A stretch of 64,000 nucleotides of DNA. It comes from Corynebacterium callunae DSM 20147. Lineage in GTDB: Bacteria > Actinomycetota > Actinomycetes > Mycobacteriales > Mycobacteriaceae. The position numbers and the translations under genes are program-made. The stretch lies in assembly GCF_000344785.1 (NCBI RefSeq), contig NC_020506.1, positions 310,001 through 374,000 on the forward strand. The letters run 5' to 3'. The stretch's first letter is position 1. The number at the start of each line of letters is the position of its first letter. Below are positions 52,919 to 61,302 of the stretch, piece after piece. The notes beneath the pieces were generated by a model that saw nothing but the letters and a program-made list of their open reading frames with translations, searched no databases and was not told where the DNA came from.

Positions 52919-54217
52919 ATGTTTGCACTAATTGAAGGCGGGCAGACGCCACGAGGAACGGTAAAAGTAAGTGGAGCTAAGAACTCTGCGACAAGACTAC
53001 TTGCTGCCTCGCTCTTGACAGATGAAAATGTATATCTTCAGAATTTCCCTACTAAGTTGGTAGATGTAAACCACAAGGTTAATTTCATCAGGTCCCTTGG
53101 TGGAAATATTGAGGTAAATCATAATGGTCAAAGCCTATTGATTAATTCAAAGGATCTTACACCCCGTGACATGACGACGGATGAGCTTGACTTACCTATT
53201 AGGACTACTTACCTTCTTGCTGCAGGGCAGCTTCTACGAGATAGGGTGGCTAGGGTGCCTTTTCCGGGCGGATGTGCTATTGGAGGTGGACCTGCGGGAG
53301 GACGTGGGTATGATCTTCATATTATGGTATGGGAACAACTTGGCTGCAAGGTTACCGAAAAAGTTGACCATATAGAGGTACTGGCACCAAAAGGTCTGCA
53401 AGGTGGAAAAATTGACTTTCCTATCTCAACAGTAGGCGGAACTGAAAATGCGTTAATTTGTGCGGCAATTGCACATGGGGAAACAGAAATTTTCAACGCA
53501 TATATTACACCCGAGGTGCAAGATCTAATCGATCTCCTTAGGCGAATGGGTGCAGAAATTTCCATTTTCGGCACAAGTCGAATTCACATCAAAGGACGTG
53601 CGGGAGTGCTTAATGGCGCTCGAATGGATGTGATGCCTGATCGAATTGAAGCTTTAACCTGGATAGTGTATGGAATTATCTCGGGCGGAAATTTGACAAT
53701 TGAAAATATTCCATTCAGCTCAATGGAAGTCCCATTAATTCATCTTCAAAAAGCTGGCGTGGATTTGTTTACGAATTCGAATTCAGTACACGTAACACCT
53801 CAGTGTCTTCCTTCTGGGGTTGTACAACCTTTTGAACTAGCTTGCGGCACCCACCCTGGAGTGATTTCTGATATGCAAGCACTCTTTGTGCTACTTGGGC
53901 TTAAGAGCGCCGGTATTTCAAGGGTTTATGATTACAGGTACCCGGAGCGAATTGCCTTTGTGGAAGAGCTGGCGAAACTAGTTGATGGAAGCCATCTCTG
54001 GGCTAAACGGGGTGAAATCAAAATAAGTGGACCAGTCAAATTTAAATCGGGAGTTGCGAATTCGACTGATTTGCGTGGGTCCATGGCAGTAGTTCTTGCA
54101 GCTTTATGCGCTGAAGGTACTTCCAGAATTGAAAACGTTCACATGGCTTTACGCGGATACAATAACCTCGATGAAAAATTACGCGGCCTAGGAGTATCAA
54201 TTGAGGTTCATGAATGA
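52919..54217 (+). CDS. MurA paralogue (UDP-GlcNAc 1-carboxyvinyltransferase family)
   Basis: A 432-residue EPSP-synthase-fold enzyme that adds enolpyruvate to a UDP-amino sugar. Key residues kept: VSGAKNSA (Lys21, Asn22), the nucleophile Cys119 in FPGGCAIG, SDMQALFVLL (Asp), and the late Arg in DLRGSMAVVLA. Unlike housekeeping MurA the loop after the Cys reads GGGPAGGRGYDLH instead of the usual xRPVDxH, an insertion that removes the Arg next to the UDP site. C. glutamicum carries a second MurA (murA1) at this place. It probably makes an enolpyruvyl or lactyl sugar for the polysaccharide (inference). It overlaps the MurB-like gene (ATGA). Confidence 0.88.
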   Translation: MFALIEGGQTPRGTVKVSGAKNSATRLLAASLLTDENVYLQNFPTKLVDVNHKVNFIRSLGGNIEVNHNGQSLLINSKDLTPRDMTTDELDLPIRTTYLLAAGQLLRDRVARVPFPGGCAIGGGPAGGRGYDLHIMVWEQLGCKVTEKVDHIEVLAPKGLQGGKIDFPISTVGGTENALICAAIAHGETEIFNAYITPEVQDLIDLLRRMGAEISIFGTSRIHIKGRAGVLNGARMDVMPDRIEALTWIVYGIISGGNLTIENIPFSSMEVPLIHLQKAGVDLFTNSNSVHVTPQCLPSGVVQPFELACGTHPGVISDMQALFVLLGLKSAGISRVYDYRYPERIAFVEELAKLVDGSHLWAKRGEIKISGPVKFKSGVANSTDLRGSMAVVLAALCAEGTSRIENVHMALRGYNNLDEKLRGLGVSIEVHE

Positions 54218-55248
54218 AAGCCTGGCACCTCAAACATGAGGAATGGTCAAATGAATTTAAGGTTCTGATCGAGTCAGAGCTAAATCAGCTATTGGAAGTT
54301 CCTGTCCGTCGAGGAGTGAACCTACGCAATGAAACCCGTTGGAAAATTGGTGGCATTGCAGAGTTTTTAATTGAGCCTTCCACAATTGGTGAGATTCAGT
54401 CATTGGTGGCGTATTTCAATAAGAATTCTTTACCATTTACTTTCATCGGCGCGACCTCCAACATCTTGTTTGATTCGAGAGGAATTAGCGCTTTCCTTGT
54501 AAAAATTGGAGATAGGCTAAATAGTTTTGAGGTTGAAGCGCAGACTGTAACCGCAGGCGCGGGGATTTCAGTGCCATCATTGGTTAGGAGAACCTCTGAA
54601 CTGGGATTGGCTGGAATCACCCATGCTGCTGGGATACCTGGAACATTGGGTGGGTTAGTCGTGATGAACGGTGGTACCCAGCGAAAAGGTATTGGTGAGA
54701 ATGTTAATCGGATTTGGGTAGTGGATACAGAAGGTGATCTGACTGTAATTGAAAAGGAAGATCTTCAGTTTTCTTACAGAGACTCGATCTTGAAGGAGAA
54801 GGTTCTAGCCGTTGTTACGGTTGAACTTTCCTTGACAAGTGGTGATCGATTGACCCTAATGGCTGAAATTGAGGAAATCCTAAGTGAAAGATCTCAAAAA
54901 TTTCCACAAGATTTACCGAACTGCGGGTCTACCTTTTTGTCAGATCCTTCAATGTATCAACTAGTTGGCCCTCCTGGGCGAGCTATCGAGGAAGCTGGCT
55001 TAAAAGGGCTTCAAAAGGGCGATGCTCAGATCTCTGAATTGCATTCGAACTTCATCGTTAATACAGGGAATGCCACTGATAATGATGTTCTCTGGTTAAT
55101 TGCAAAAGTTAGAAGAGAAGTCGAAAAAAAGACGGGATATCTGATGAATTGTGAAGTTCTCCATATGGATCAATGGGGAAATCTTAGACCAGCACATGAA
55201 GTTGCAGATCAACGTTTCGTGTTATCTCAAGATGAAATAGGAATTTGA
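54214..55248 (+). CDS. MurB paralogue (UDP-N-acetylenolpyruvoylglucosamine reductase family)
   Basis: A 344-residue flavin-dependent reductase that turns an enolpyruvyl sugar into its lactyl form. FAD-domain motifs: NETRWKIGGIAEFLIEP, FIGATSNILFDSRG, AGIPGTLGGLVVMNGGTQRKG, and the substrate domain PNCGSTFLSDP in which the usual Ser-Gly/Ala-Gly-Ser motif has Cys before Gly-Ser, then LKGLQKGDAQISELHSNFIVN. The start overlaps the MurA-like stop by 4 bp and the stop overlaps the next start (TGATG). The pairing strongly suggests a dedicated lactyl-sugar branch outside peptidoglycan synthesis. Confidence 0.88.
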   Translation: MKAWHLKHEEWSNEFKVLIESELNQLLEVPVRRGVNLRNETRWKIGGIAEFLIEPSTIGEIQSLVAYFNKNSLPFTFIGATSNILFDSRGISAFLVKIGDRLNSFEVEAQTVTAGAGISVPSLVRRTSELGLAGITHAAGIPGTLGGLVVMNGGTQRKGIGENVNRIWVVDTEGDLTVIEKEDLQFSYRDSILKEKVLAVVTVELSLTSGDRLTLMAEIEEILSERSQKFPQDLPNCGSTFLSDPSMYQLVGPPGRAIEEAGLKGLQKGDAQISELHSNFIVNTGNATDNDVLWLIAKVRREVEKKTGYLMNCEVLHMDQWGNLRPAHEVADQRFVLSQDEIGI

Positions 55249-56243
55249 TGACTAAGGTATCTGTAGTTTCGGGTTTTTATAACCGAAAGGACTTTCTCGA
55301 ACGAACTATATCTTCAATTCTTAACCAAACATTTGAAGATTTTGAGCTAATTGTTTTCGATGATTGCTCTATGGATGGGACGAAAGATGAATTGGAAAAG
55401 CTAAAGGTGCAATTTTCCGATGATCGGTTTTCGTTCGTAATTCATGAAAATAATAAAGGCTTTGTTAAAGGCTTGATTGATGCTATCGAAATTTCCACCG
55501 GGGAATTTATTGCAATTCAAGGTTCCGGTGATATTTCATTGCCTGAGAGGCTCCAAAAGCAGGTTGATTTTTTGGAGGACAACCCTGATGTAGGTGCAGT
55601 TGGGGGGTGGCTATACAACATCGAAGAGAACGGCAGTGGTCGATCATTGCATGAACCTAAGCCGGGTAAACTGTCTTTTAAAGATTTGGAGAATACTGAT
55701 CCACCATTTACACATGGTGAGGTTATGTTCCGTCGACGCGATTATGAAGCCGCAGGGAAGTACCGAGAGGGTTTTAAATATGCCCAGGATTATGACTTGT
55801 GGTACAGGATTGCTAAGCGTTCGAAATTAGCTGTAATTCCCTCCGTAATATATCATCGATTTACCTTGTTGGATGGGGTTTCATTTGTACCTTCCAAGAC
55901 TGTGCTACAAAAATGCTATGCAATGGCGGCGAAAAGACTGTCTACGTTACCTGAGGATGAGGAAAAACGAGCTTATCGGCGACTAGTCGTCGAAGGCCCG
56001 ACTGCTGTTGTGCCGATAGCGGATGCTGAGGTTCAATCATTTATTCCCAAAGCAGCCATTAGACTTTGTGTGTTTGGTAATGCTCAAGAAGCACGTAAAA
56101 TGTCGAATCAATATATTGTAAATTCTACAACTCGATATTTGACCAACCTGGCCATAATAGTATTATCCACAAGGGTTACTAAGCCAATTGGAATTGCTTT
56201 ATTTGGAAAATTGATTTCGATAAAGAAAACGTTAAGTAAGTAA
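55248..56243 (+). CDS. GT2 family glycosyltransferase
   Basis: A 331-residue GT-A glycosyltransferase. VSVVSGFYNRKDFLERTI, VFDDCSMDGTKDEL, NNKGFVKGLIDAI, QGSGDISLPERLQKQ (the DXD-like site reads GSGD), PPFTHGEVMFRRRDYEAAG and AQDYDLWYRIAKRS (catalytic base region). The C-terminal ~100 residues are helical and basic. ATG 55248 overlaps the MurB-like stop. Substrates unknown. Confidence 0.87.
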   Translation: MTKVSVVSGFYNRKDFLERTISSILNQTFEDFELIVFDDCSMDGTKDELEKLKVQFSDDRFSFVIHENNKGFVKGLIDAIEISTGEFIAIQGSGDISLPERLQKQVDFLEDNPDVGAVGGWLYNIEENGSGRSLHEPKPGKLSFKDLENTDPPFTHGEVMFRRRDYEAAGKYREGFKYAQDYDLWYRIAKRSKLAVIPSVIYHRFTLLDGVSFVPSKTVLQKCYAMAAKRLSTLPEDEEKRAYRRLVVEGPTAVVPIADAEVQSFIPKAAIRLCVFGNAQEARKMSNQYIVNSTTRYLTNLAIIVLSTRVTKPIGIALFGKLISIKKTLSK

Positions 56244-56441
56244 TCCAGTTTCCCCTCAAGTGTGTTTGGCAGCATTCCCTAAGCTCTTAGCTTTTTTGAG
56301 ATTACTAAAGGGTAAGTCAGCTGCGGTTAGAGGTATGTTCATAGTTGGTATTGTACTAAAAACCAACTAATGGCCTAAACTTGAGTGATCAAGAGTTCTA
56401 AGTTCCGATTGATTTAATTACTACTGTGTTAGGTATTCAAG

Positions 56442-57668
56442 GTGACTTCGGAGACGTTAATTTTGGGCTTTTTAGTCCTGATTGCTGCTGTGGCTACTAT
56501 CGTAACTCCTGGTTTTATGGCGGGTCTAATAGTAGGACTTTGGTATGTTTTGCCGGGCATTGCAGGAAATATTGCTGGTTTTAACGTCACTATTGCAGTT
56601 CTTTTGATTTGCCTAATTTCAACCCTTTTTAAGGGGGGGGACTTCAAGCAAATAAACTCAATTAGAGTATATTTTCCCTTACTGGGATTTGTGGCCCTCT
56701 TGTATATGCTGGAACGTTTTTCGTTTGACTTCTCTGACCAGTTTTCCAAGTTTATGGTAGCGGCAATTGTGGGATTTTTGCTGTGTGGTGTTGGTATTTT
56801 TGATCGAAATGTTAAGTCAATGTCGGTTGGATTTATCTTAGGTATTTCAGTATACGGAGTTTTTGAATTAATTCGAGTCGTTAATGGCGGAGAAATCCAT
56901 GCTCAGGTCAGCGCGTTTGGGGCAAACCCAATTTATGCGGCACATTTTTTGGGTTTGGCAGTTCTTGTCTCTATTGGGCTTTATTTTGCAAATTTTATAG
57001 GGCGGTGGACCTTTCTTGTAACACTAGGTTTACTGATCCTATTTCTTATTAGTACTGGTTCTTGGGGGCCGAGTATTGCGTTGGTGGTAGCTGTATTGCT
57101 TAAACTTCCTTCTTTACTTGATGATCTCAGGGGGAAGAACAGTCATATCAAATCGAATCTTCTTTTTTGGGGTTTGGTCCTATTGGGCCCAGTCTTATTT
57201 ATTGCTTATGAAAGTATTGAAGAATCACTTCAAGGTCCTGATGCGCAAGGTAGATTTGCTATTTGGCAACTCTTTTTGGACCATGCATTGTCAAGTCCTG
57301 TTTCCGGTATTGGACTTTCTGAAGTGTATCGGATTAGAAATCCGTTAGGTGTTGACAAGTTAGTTTCCCCGCATAATATATTTATCGAAATTTGGGTTGC
57401 CTACGGAATATTCCCACTCATAATTTTTGTTGGGGTATTACTTTTCATTTACTCACGAATAAATCAACTTGGTCAAACAATGCTTATTTATATAGTCATT
57501 TGTTTCTCGCTTTCAGGTAGCTTGGCGGTTACGTTTAATTTTTGGGTGGGTATCGCTCTAAGTATTTCAGTGGGTGTGTATTCAGGGGTCATTCGCAGGT
57601 TGGAGCCTAAGTTAAGTATTCAAGGTGGATGGCACATAACGGGATGTCAGGCTGAGGTTGTTAGGTAG
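56442..57668 (+). CDS. Wzy-like polysaccharide polymerase / O-antigen ligase family
   Basis: A 408-residue membrane protein with about ten to twelve helices and the Wzy_C signature late in the sequence: QGRFAIWQLFLDHALSSPVSGIGL followed by SPHNIFIEIWVAYGIFPLIIF, in the periplasmic loop and next helix typical of O-antigen polymerases and ligases. It would join lipid-linked repeat units outside the membrane. The start is GTG 56442 after a 198-bp gap with no gene. It is the last gene of the cluster. Confidence 0.88.
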   Translation: MTSETLILGFLVLIAAVATIVTPGFMAGLIVGLWYVLPGIAGNIAGFNVTIAVLLICLISTLFKGGDFKQINSIRVYFPLLGFVALLYMLERFSFDFSDQFSKFMVAAIVGFLLCGVGIFDRNVKSMSVGFILGISVYGVFELIRVVNGGEIHAQVSAFGANPIYAAHFLGLAVLVSIGLYFANFIGRWTFLVTLGLLILFLISTGSWGPSIALVVAVLLKLPSLLDDLRGKNSHIKSNLLFWGLVLLGPVLFIAYESIEESLQGPDAQGRFAIWQLFLDHALSSPVSGIGLSEVYRIRNPLGVDKLVSPHNIFIEIWVAYGIFPLIIFVGVLLFIYSRINQLGQTMLIYIVICFSLSGSLAVTFNFWVGIALSISVGVYSGVIRRLEPKLSIQGGWHITGCQAEVVR

Positions 57669-57701
57669 TCTTCCATACTAAATTCTATTTGAGTATTTTC
57701 C

Positions 57702-57732
57702 TTTCCCTCGACAACAGTGACAGTCGGGGAAA
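57702..57732 (+). terminator. Hairpin after the polysaccharide cluster
   Basis: TTTCCC-CGAC (57702-57712, one bulged T) pairs with GTCGGGGAAA (57723-57732) 34 bp after the Wzy-like stop. A T-rich tract follows at 57746-57752. Plausible end of the cluster transcript. Confidence 0.5.
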
Positions 57733-57872
57733 TATGAGACTTGAGTTTTTTTATGATCTAAAGATAGCGGTATCTTGTTCGTTATCGATTTTTTGATTCA
57801 ATTGTGTTCTTGAATAATCTCTTAATGCTTTTTACCAGATTATTGATAACGTTTTGAAAAGAATTTACGATA

Positions 57873-57884
57873 TAAACTTTGAAA
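57873..57884 (+). promoter_or_regulatory. Possible RamB-like site
   Basis: AAACTTTGAAAA differs by one base from the published RamB consensus (A/G)AACTTTGCAAA. It lies 62 bp before the 36-codon gene and 330 bp before lpd. In AT-rich DNA such a match can be chance. Confidence 0.2.
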
Positions 57885-57946
57885 ACTTAGTAGCATATTA
57901 ACGAAGGCTCTAGTCCATTTAGGGAATTGAGCGGAACGGGAAACCA

Positions 57947-58057
57947 ATGGAATTTCTAGAACCAATCATCTTCTTCATCAACACCATCCTGGGTTACGGA
58001 TTGCATGCAGGATCCTCTGCAACCAGCAACCTTTCCCACACCATTGGCTTGTTCTAA
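57947..58057 (+). CDS. 36-residue hydrophobic peptide
   Basis: An ATG frame reading MEFLEPIIFFINTILGYGLH then AGSSATSNLSHTIGLF and TAA. It has one amphipathic or membrane helix followed by a small polar tail. Support for a real gene: GCGGAACGGGAAA upstream as a weak ribosome-binding site, GC-type codon use unlike the AT-rich DNA just before, a TATAAA at ~57870, and a very strong terminator 19 bp after the stop. Corynebacteria have other very small membrane or porin polypeptides (PorA/PorH class), to which this may be compared, but no homology is claimed. Confidence 0.6.
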   Translation: MEFLEPIIFFINTILGYGLHAGSSATSNLSHTIGLF

Positions 58058-58075
58058 ATCAAAGCCTTTCACGAA

Positions 58076-58123
58076 AAACACCTGCTTTAAAGCACCAAAA
58101 ATTGCTTTAAAGCAGGTGTTTTT
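58076..58123 (+). terminator. Strong intrinsic terminator after the small gene
   Basis: A perfect 19-bp stem: AAACACCTGCTTTAAAGCA (58076-58094) with its complement (58103-58121), loop CCAAAAAT, ending in TTTTT. Works on the plus strand. Confidence 0.85.
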
Positions 58124-58195
58124 ATCTGTATTGCCCCTTATATAGTGTGGTTCCCTCCATCAAGCCACCCACGTGCACGACAATGCGAGACTAAA

Positions 58196-58215
58196 CACGT
58201 ATTCTTGAATACGTG
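58196..58215. promoter_or_regulatory. 20-bp perfect palindrome over the lpd start codon
   Basis: CACGTATTC-TT-GAATACGTG, with its last three bases being the lpd GTG start codon (58213-58215). It could be an operator, or in RNA a hairpin hiding the start. Confidence 0.6.
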
Positions 58216-59622
58216 ACTGAACATTATGACGTTGTTGTACTCGGCGCTGGCCCTGGTGGCTACGTTGCCGCCATCCGCGCAGCCCAGCTAGGCAAGAAGG
58301 TTGCCGTTATTGAGAAGCAGTACTGGGGCGGTGTTTGCCTAAATGTTGGCTGCATCCCTTCCAAGTCTCTTATCAAGAACGCTGAGGTTGCCCATACCTT
58401 TACCCATGAGAAGAAGACCTTCGGCATTAACGGTGAAGTGACATTTAACTACGAGGATGCTCACAAGCGTTCCCGTGGTGTCTCCGACAAGATCGTCGGT
58501 GGCGTTCACTATCTAATGAAGAAGAACAAGATCACCGAAATCAACGGTCTCGGATCCTTTAAGGATGCAAAGACCATTGAAATCACCGAGGGTGCAGATT
58601 CCGGTAAGGTTGTTACCTTCGACGACTGCATCATCGCAACCGGATCTATCGTTAACACCCTGCGCGGCGTGGAGTTCTCTGAGAACGTCGTGTCCTTCGA
58701 AGAGCAGATCCTTAACCCTGTAGCTCCTAAGAAGATGGCTATCGTCGGTGCCGGTGCAATCGGCATGGAGTTCGCTTACGTTCTTGGCAACTACGGTGTT
58801 GACGTAACTGTTATTGAGTTCATGGACCGAGTTCTTCCAAACGAGGACCCTGAAGTCTCTAAGGTTATCGCCAAGGCTTATAAGAAGTTTGGCGTTACCT
58901 TGCTCCCAGGTCATGCCACCACTGCTGTGCGTGACAATGGTGATTCCGTTGAGGTTGATTACCAAAAGAAGGGCTCGGACAAGACCGAGACCATTACTGT
59001 TGATCGTGTCATGGTTTCTGTGGGCTTCCGTCCTCGCGTTGAGGGCTTCGGTCTAGAAAACACCGGCGTTAAGCTCACCGAGCGTGGCGCAATTGATATT
59101 GATGACTTCATGCGCACCAACGTTGATGGCATTTACGCCATCGGCGATGTCACTGCAAAGCTTCAGCTTGCTCACGTTGCTGAGGCACAGGGCATCGTTG
59201 CAGCAGAGACCATTGCAGGTGCAGAGACCCAGGCTCTGGGCGATTACATGATGATGCCTCGTGCAACCTTCTGTAACCCTCAGGTCGCTTCCTTCGGTTA
59301 CACCGAGGAGCAGGCTAAGGAGAAGTGGCCAGATCGTGAGATTAAGGTTGCTTCCTTCCCATTCTCTGCAAACGGTAAGGCTGTTGGGCTTGCTGAAACC
59401 GATGGCTTTGCTAAGATCGTCGCTGACGCAGAATTTGGTGAGCTACTTGGTGGCCACCTGGTTGGTGCTAACGCATCCGAGCTCCTTAATGAGCTTGTTT
59501 TGGCTCAGAACTGGGACCTCACCACCAATGAGATCGCTCGCAGCGTTCATATTCACCCAACTTTGTCTGAAGCTGTTAAAGAAGCGGCTCACGGCATTGC
59601 TGGCCACATGATTAACCTTTAA
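58213..59622 (+). CDS. lpd: Dihydrolipoamide dehydrogenase
   Basis: A 469-residue FAD enzyme, the E3 subunit of the pyruvate and 2-oxoglutarate dehydrogenase complexes, which reoxidises dihydrolipoamide with NAD. N-terminal VVVLGAGPGGYVAAIRAAQLG (FAD), redox disulfide in GGVCLNVGCIPSK (Cys42, Cys47), NAD loop MAIVGAGAIGMEFAYVLG, GIYAIGDVTA, and the C-terminal His-Glu pair in HIHPTLSEAVKEA. The start is GTG 58213 as the family N-terminus MTEHYDVVVLG requires. It sits inside a 20-bp palindrome. A TATAGT lies ~70 bp upstream as a possible -10. Confidence 0.97.
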   Translation: MTEHYDVVVLGAGPGGYVAAIRAAQLGKKVAVIEKQYWGGVCLNVGCIPSKSLIKNAEVAHTFTHEKKTFGINGEVTFNYEDAHKRSRGVSDKIVGGVHYLMKKNKITEINGLGSFKDAKTIEITEGADSGKVVTFDDCIIATGSIVNTLRGVEFSENVVSFEEQILNPVAPKKMAIVGAGAIGMEFAYVLGNYGVDVTVIEFMDRVLPNEDPEVSKVIAKAYKKFGVTLLPGHATTAVRDNGDSVEVDYQKKGSDKTETITVDRVMVSVGFRPRVEGFGLENTGVKLTERGAIDIDDFMRTNVDGIYAIGDVTAKLQLAHVAEAQGIVAAETIAGAETQALGDYMMMPRATFCNPQVASFGYTEEQAKEKWPDREIKVASFPFSANGKAVGLAETDGFAKIVADAEFGELLGGHLVGANASELLNELVLAQNWDLTTNEIARSVHIHPTLSEAVKEAAHGIAGHMINL

Positions 59623-59634
59623 CCCACACATTGG

Positions 59635-59668
59635 AAAGCCTGGTTGTCTACTGACGACCAGGCTTTTT
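59635..59668 (+). terminator. lpd terminator
   Basis: AAAGCCTGGT-GTC pairs with GAC-ACCAGGCTTT (59635-59668, one mismatch inside) and ends in five T, 12 bp after the lpd stop. Confidence 0.85.
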
Positions 59669-59746
59669 CATGATTTGTGGTCATACTCACAGCAACTGTT
59701 GAATCTTGGCAGGGCAAATCTTAGAAAGTTCGGTAACGTATGGGAA

Positions 59747-60673
59747 ATGAATTTACCGATTAGTGAGCATATCAATGCTGTAAAAACTGTCGTTGTACCC
59801 GCGGCAGGAATGGGAACTCGGTTCTTACCAGCTACAAAGACTGTTCCAAAAGAACTTCTTCCTGTTGTTGATACTCCCGGCATTGAGCTAATCGCTAAAG
59901 AAGCAGCTGATCTTGGTGCAACCCGCATGGCTATTATTACTGCGCCTAATAAACAGGGCATTCTCAAACACTTTGATAGCTTCCCAGAGCTGGAAGCAAC
60001 CCTCGAAGCCCGTGGTAAGACTGGCCAGCTGGAAAAGGTCCGTGCTGCCGGCAAACTAATCAATACTGTTCCAGTTGAACAGGATCAGCCTCTCGGGCTG
60101 GGTCACGCAGTCGGCCTTGCAGAAGCTGTACTGGATGATGATGAAGACGTTATTGCTGTCATGCTTCCGGATGACCTGGTCCTGCCTTTTGGTGTAACTG
60201 AAAGAATGGCTGAGGTTCGCGCAAAGTTCGGTGGTTCAGTGTTGGCTGCTATTGAAGTGGCTGAGGATGAGGTTTCCAATTATGGAATCTTTGAACTCGG
60301 CGACATCGATGCTGAATCTGAAAAGGAAGGCATTCGTCGCGTTGTGGGAATGGTGGAAAAGCCAGCTCTTGCTGATGCACCATCTCATTTGGCTGCTACG
60401 GGCCGTTACTTGCTGGACCGTGCAATCTTTGACGCACTTCGTCGTATCGCGCCAGGTGCTGGCGGAGAATTGCAGCTTACCGATGCAATCGCACTGCTTA
60501 TTTCTGAGGGGCATCCAGTTCACATTGTGATTCATGAGGGTAAGCGTCATGACCTCGGAAATCCTGCAGGTTATATCCCGGCAGTTTTGTACTTTGGCTT
60601 GCGCCATGAGGAGTACGGCCCGCACATCCTGCGTGCTGCAAAAGAGATTCTGGCAGAGTTTGAAGCGGAATAG
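59747..60673 (+). CDS. galU: UTP-glucose-1-phosphate uridylyltransferase
   Basis: 308 residues. It makes UDP-glucose from UTP and glucose-1-phosphate, feeding trehalose, wall and capsule sugar pathways, including the dehydrogenase at 50103. Motifs: VVVPAAGMGTRFLPATKTVPKELLPVVDTP, LGLGHAVGLAEAVL, AVMLPDDLVLP, VEKPALADAPSHLAATGRYLL and GGELQLTDAIALL. The ATG at 59747 (MNLPISEHINAVKTVV) is chosen by family N-terminus and by TAACGT (59734-59739), a -10-like box 7 bp upstream; the frame extends to 59675 without reason. Confidence 0.94.
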   Translation: MNLPISEHINAVKTVVVPAAGMGTRFLPATKTVPKELLPVVDTPGIELIAKEAADLGATRMAIITAPNKQGILKHFDSFPELEATLEARGKTGQLEKVRAAGKLINTVPVEQDQPLGLGHAVGLAEAVLDDDEDVIAVMLPDDLVLPFGVTERMAEVRAKFGGSVLAAIEVAEDEVSNYGIFELGDIDAESEKEGIRRVVGMVEKPALADAPSHLAATGRYLLDRAIFDALRRIAPGAGGELQLTDAIALLISEGHPVHIVIHEGKRHDLGNPAGYIPAVLYFGLRHEEYGPHILRAAKEILAEFEAE

Positions 60674-60676
60674 CAG

Positions 60677-60710
60677 AAAACGCTCTGACCTAATGGTCAG
60701 AGCGTTTTTC
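60677..60710 (+). terminator. galU terminator
   Basis: AAAACGCTCTGACC (60677-60690), loop TAAT, GGTCAGAGCGTTTTTC (60695-60710): perfect 14-bp pairing with a T-run, 3 bp after the stop. Confidence 0.9.
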
Positions 60711-60719
60711 TTATGCGCC

Positions 60720-60725
60720 TAAAAT
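60720..60725 (+). promoter_or_regulatory. -10 box of ybaK (leaderless transcript likely)
   Basis: TAAAAT 8 bp before the ATG at 60734, directly after the galU terminator. No ribosome-binding site precedes the ATG. Confidence 0.45.
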
Positions 60726-60733
60726 GATATCTT

Positions 60734-61231
60734 ATGGCTAAGAAAGTCGATAATAGTGCAGCTACCCCCGCTTTGATCAAACTCACGGAAATGGGGATTT
60801 CCTATGGTTTGGATATCCATGACGTGGACCCAAAATCGGCAAAAGGGTTTGCTCTAGATTCTGCTGAAACCATGGGGGTGGATCCTGATCAGGTGTTTAA
60901 AACCTTAATGGCAGAGGTTGATGGTGAGCATGTCGTCGCTATTGTGCCTGCGAGTAGTACTTTGAATCTCAAACAGCTGGCGCGCGCCGCCGAAGGCAAG
61001 CATGCTGTCATGATGGATCGCAGCCGGGCGCAGGTGGTTACCGGTTATGTACCTGGTGGCATTTCTCCCATTGGTCAAAAACACCTCCATCGAGTGTTTT
61101 TGGATGAGTCGGCAATCTTGCAGGAACAGATTTATGTCAGTGCGGGGCGCCGGGGCTGGTCATTAATTATGAAACCCGATGACGTAATAGCCGCTACGGG
61201 CGGACAGTACGCCGACATTGCCGATCACTAG
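60734..61231 (+). CDS. ybaK: Cys-tRNA(Pro) deacylase, YbaK/EbsC family
   Basis: A 165-residue trans-editing enzyme that hydrolyses wrongly charged Cys-tRNA(Pro) and related tRNAs. Family features: PALIKLTEMGISYGLDIHD, DPDQVFKTLMAEVDG with the invariant Lys, VAIVPASSTLNLKQLARAAEG, TGYVPGGISPIGQKH (the GGxSP loop) and LDESAILQEQIYVSAGRRG. The length is normal. In C. glutamicum the same gene precedes ramB. Here an accessory gene separates them, and a short repeat starts at the last base of this stop codon. Confidence 0.93.
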   Translation: MAKKVDNSAATPALIKLTEMGISYGLDIHDVDPKSAKGFALDSAETMGVDPDQVFKTLMAEVDGEHVVAIVPASSTLNLKQLARAAEGKHAVMMDRSRAQVVTGYVPGGISPIGQKHLHRVFLDESAILQEQIYVSAGRRGWSLIMKPDDVIAATGGQYADIADH

Positions 61232-61266
61232 GCGGGGGAGGTGCGTCGAAAAGCATCTTTAATAAG
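61231..61266. repeat. Short direct repeat flanking the toxin-like gene, left copy
   Basis: GGCGGGGGAGGTGCGTCGAA followed by AAGCATCTTTAATAAG, similar (about 80-85% by eye) to 62969-63007. The two copies bracket the toxin-like gene in the same orientation. Confidence 0.65.
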
Positions 61267-61302
61267 CATGTCAAAACACTGATAACTTGATATGTTTACC
61301 TG

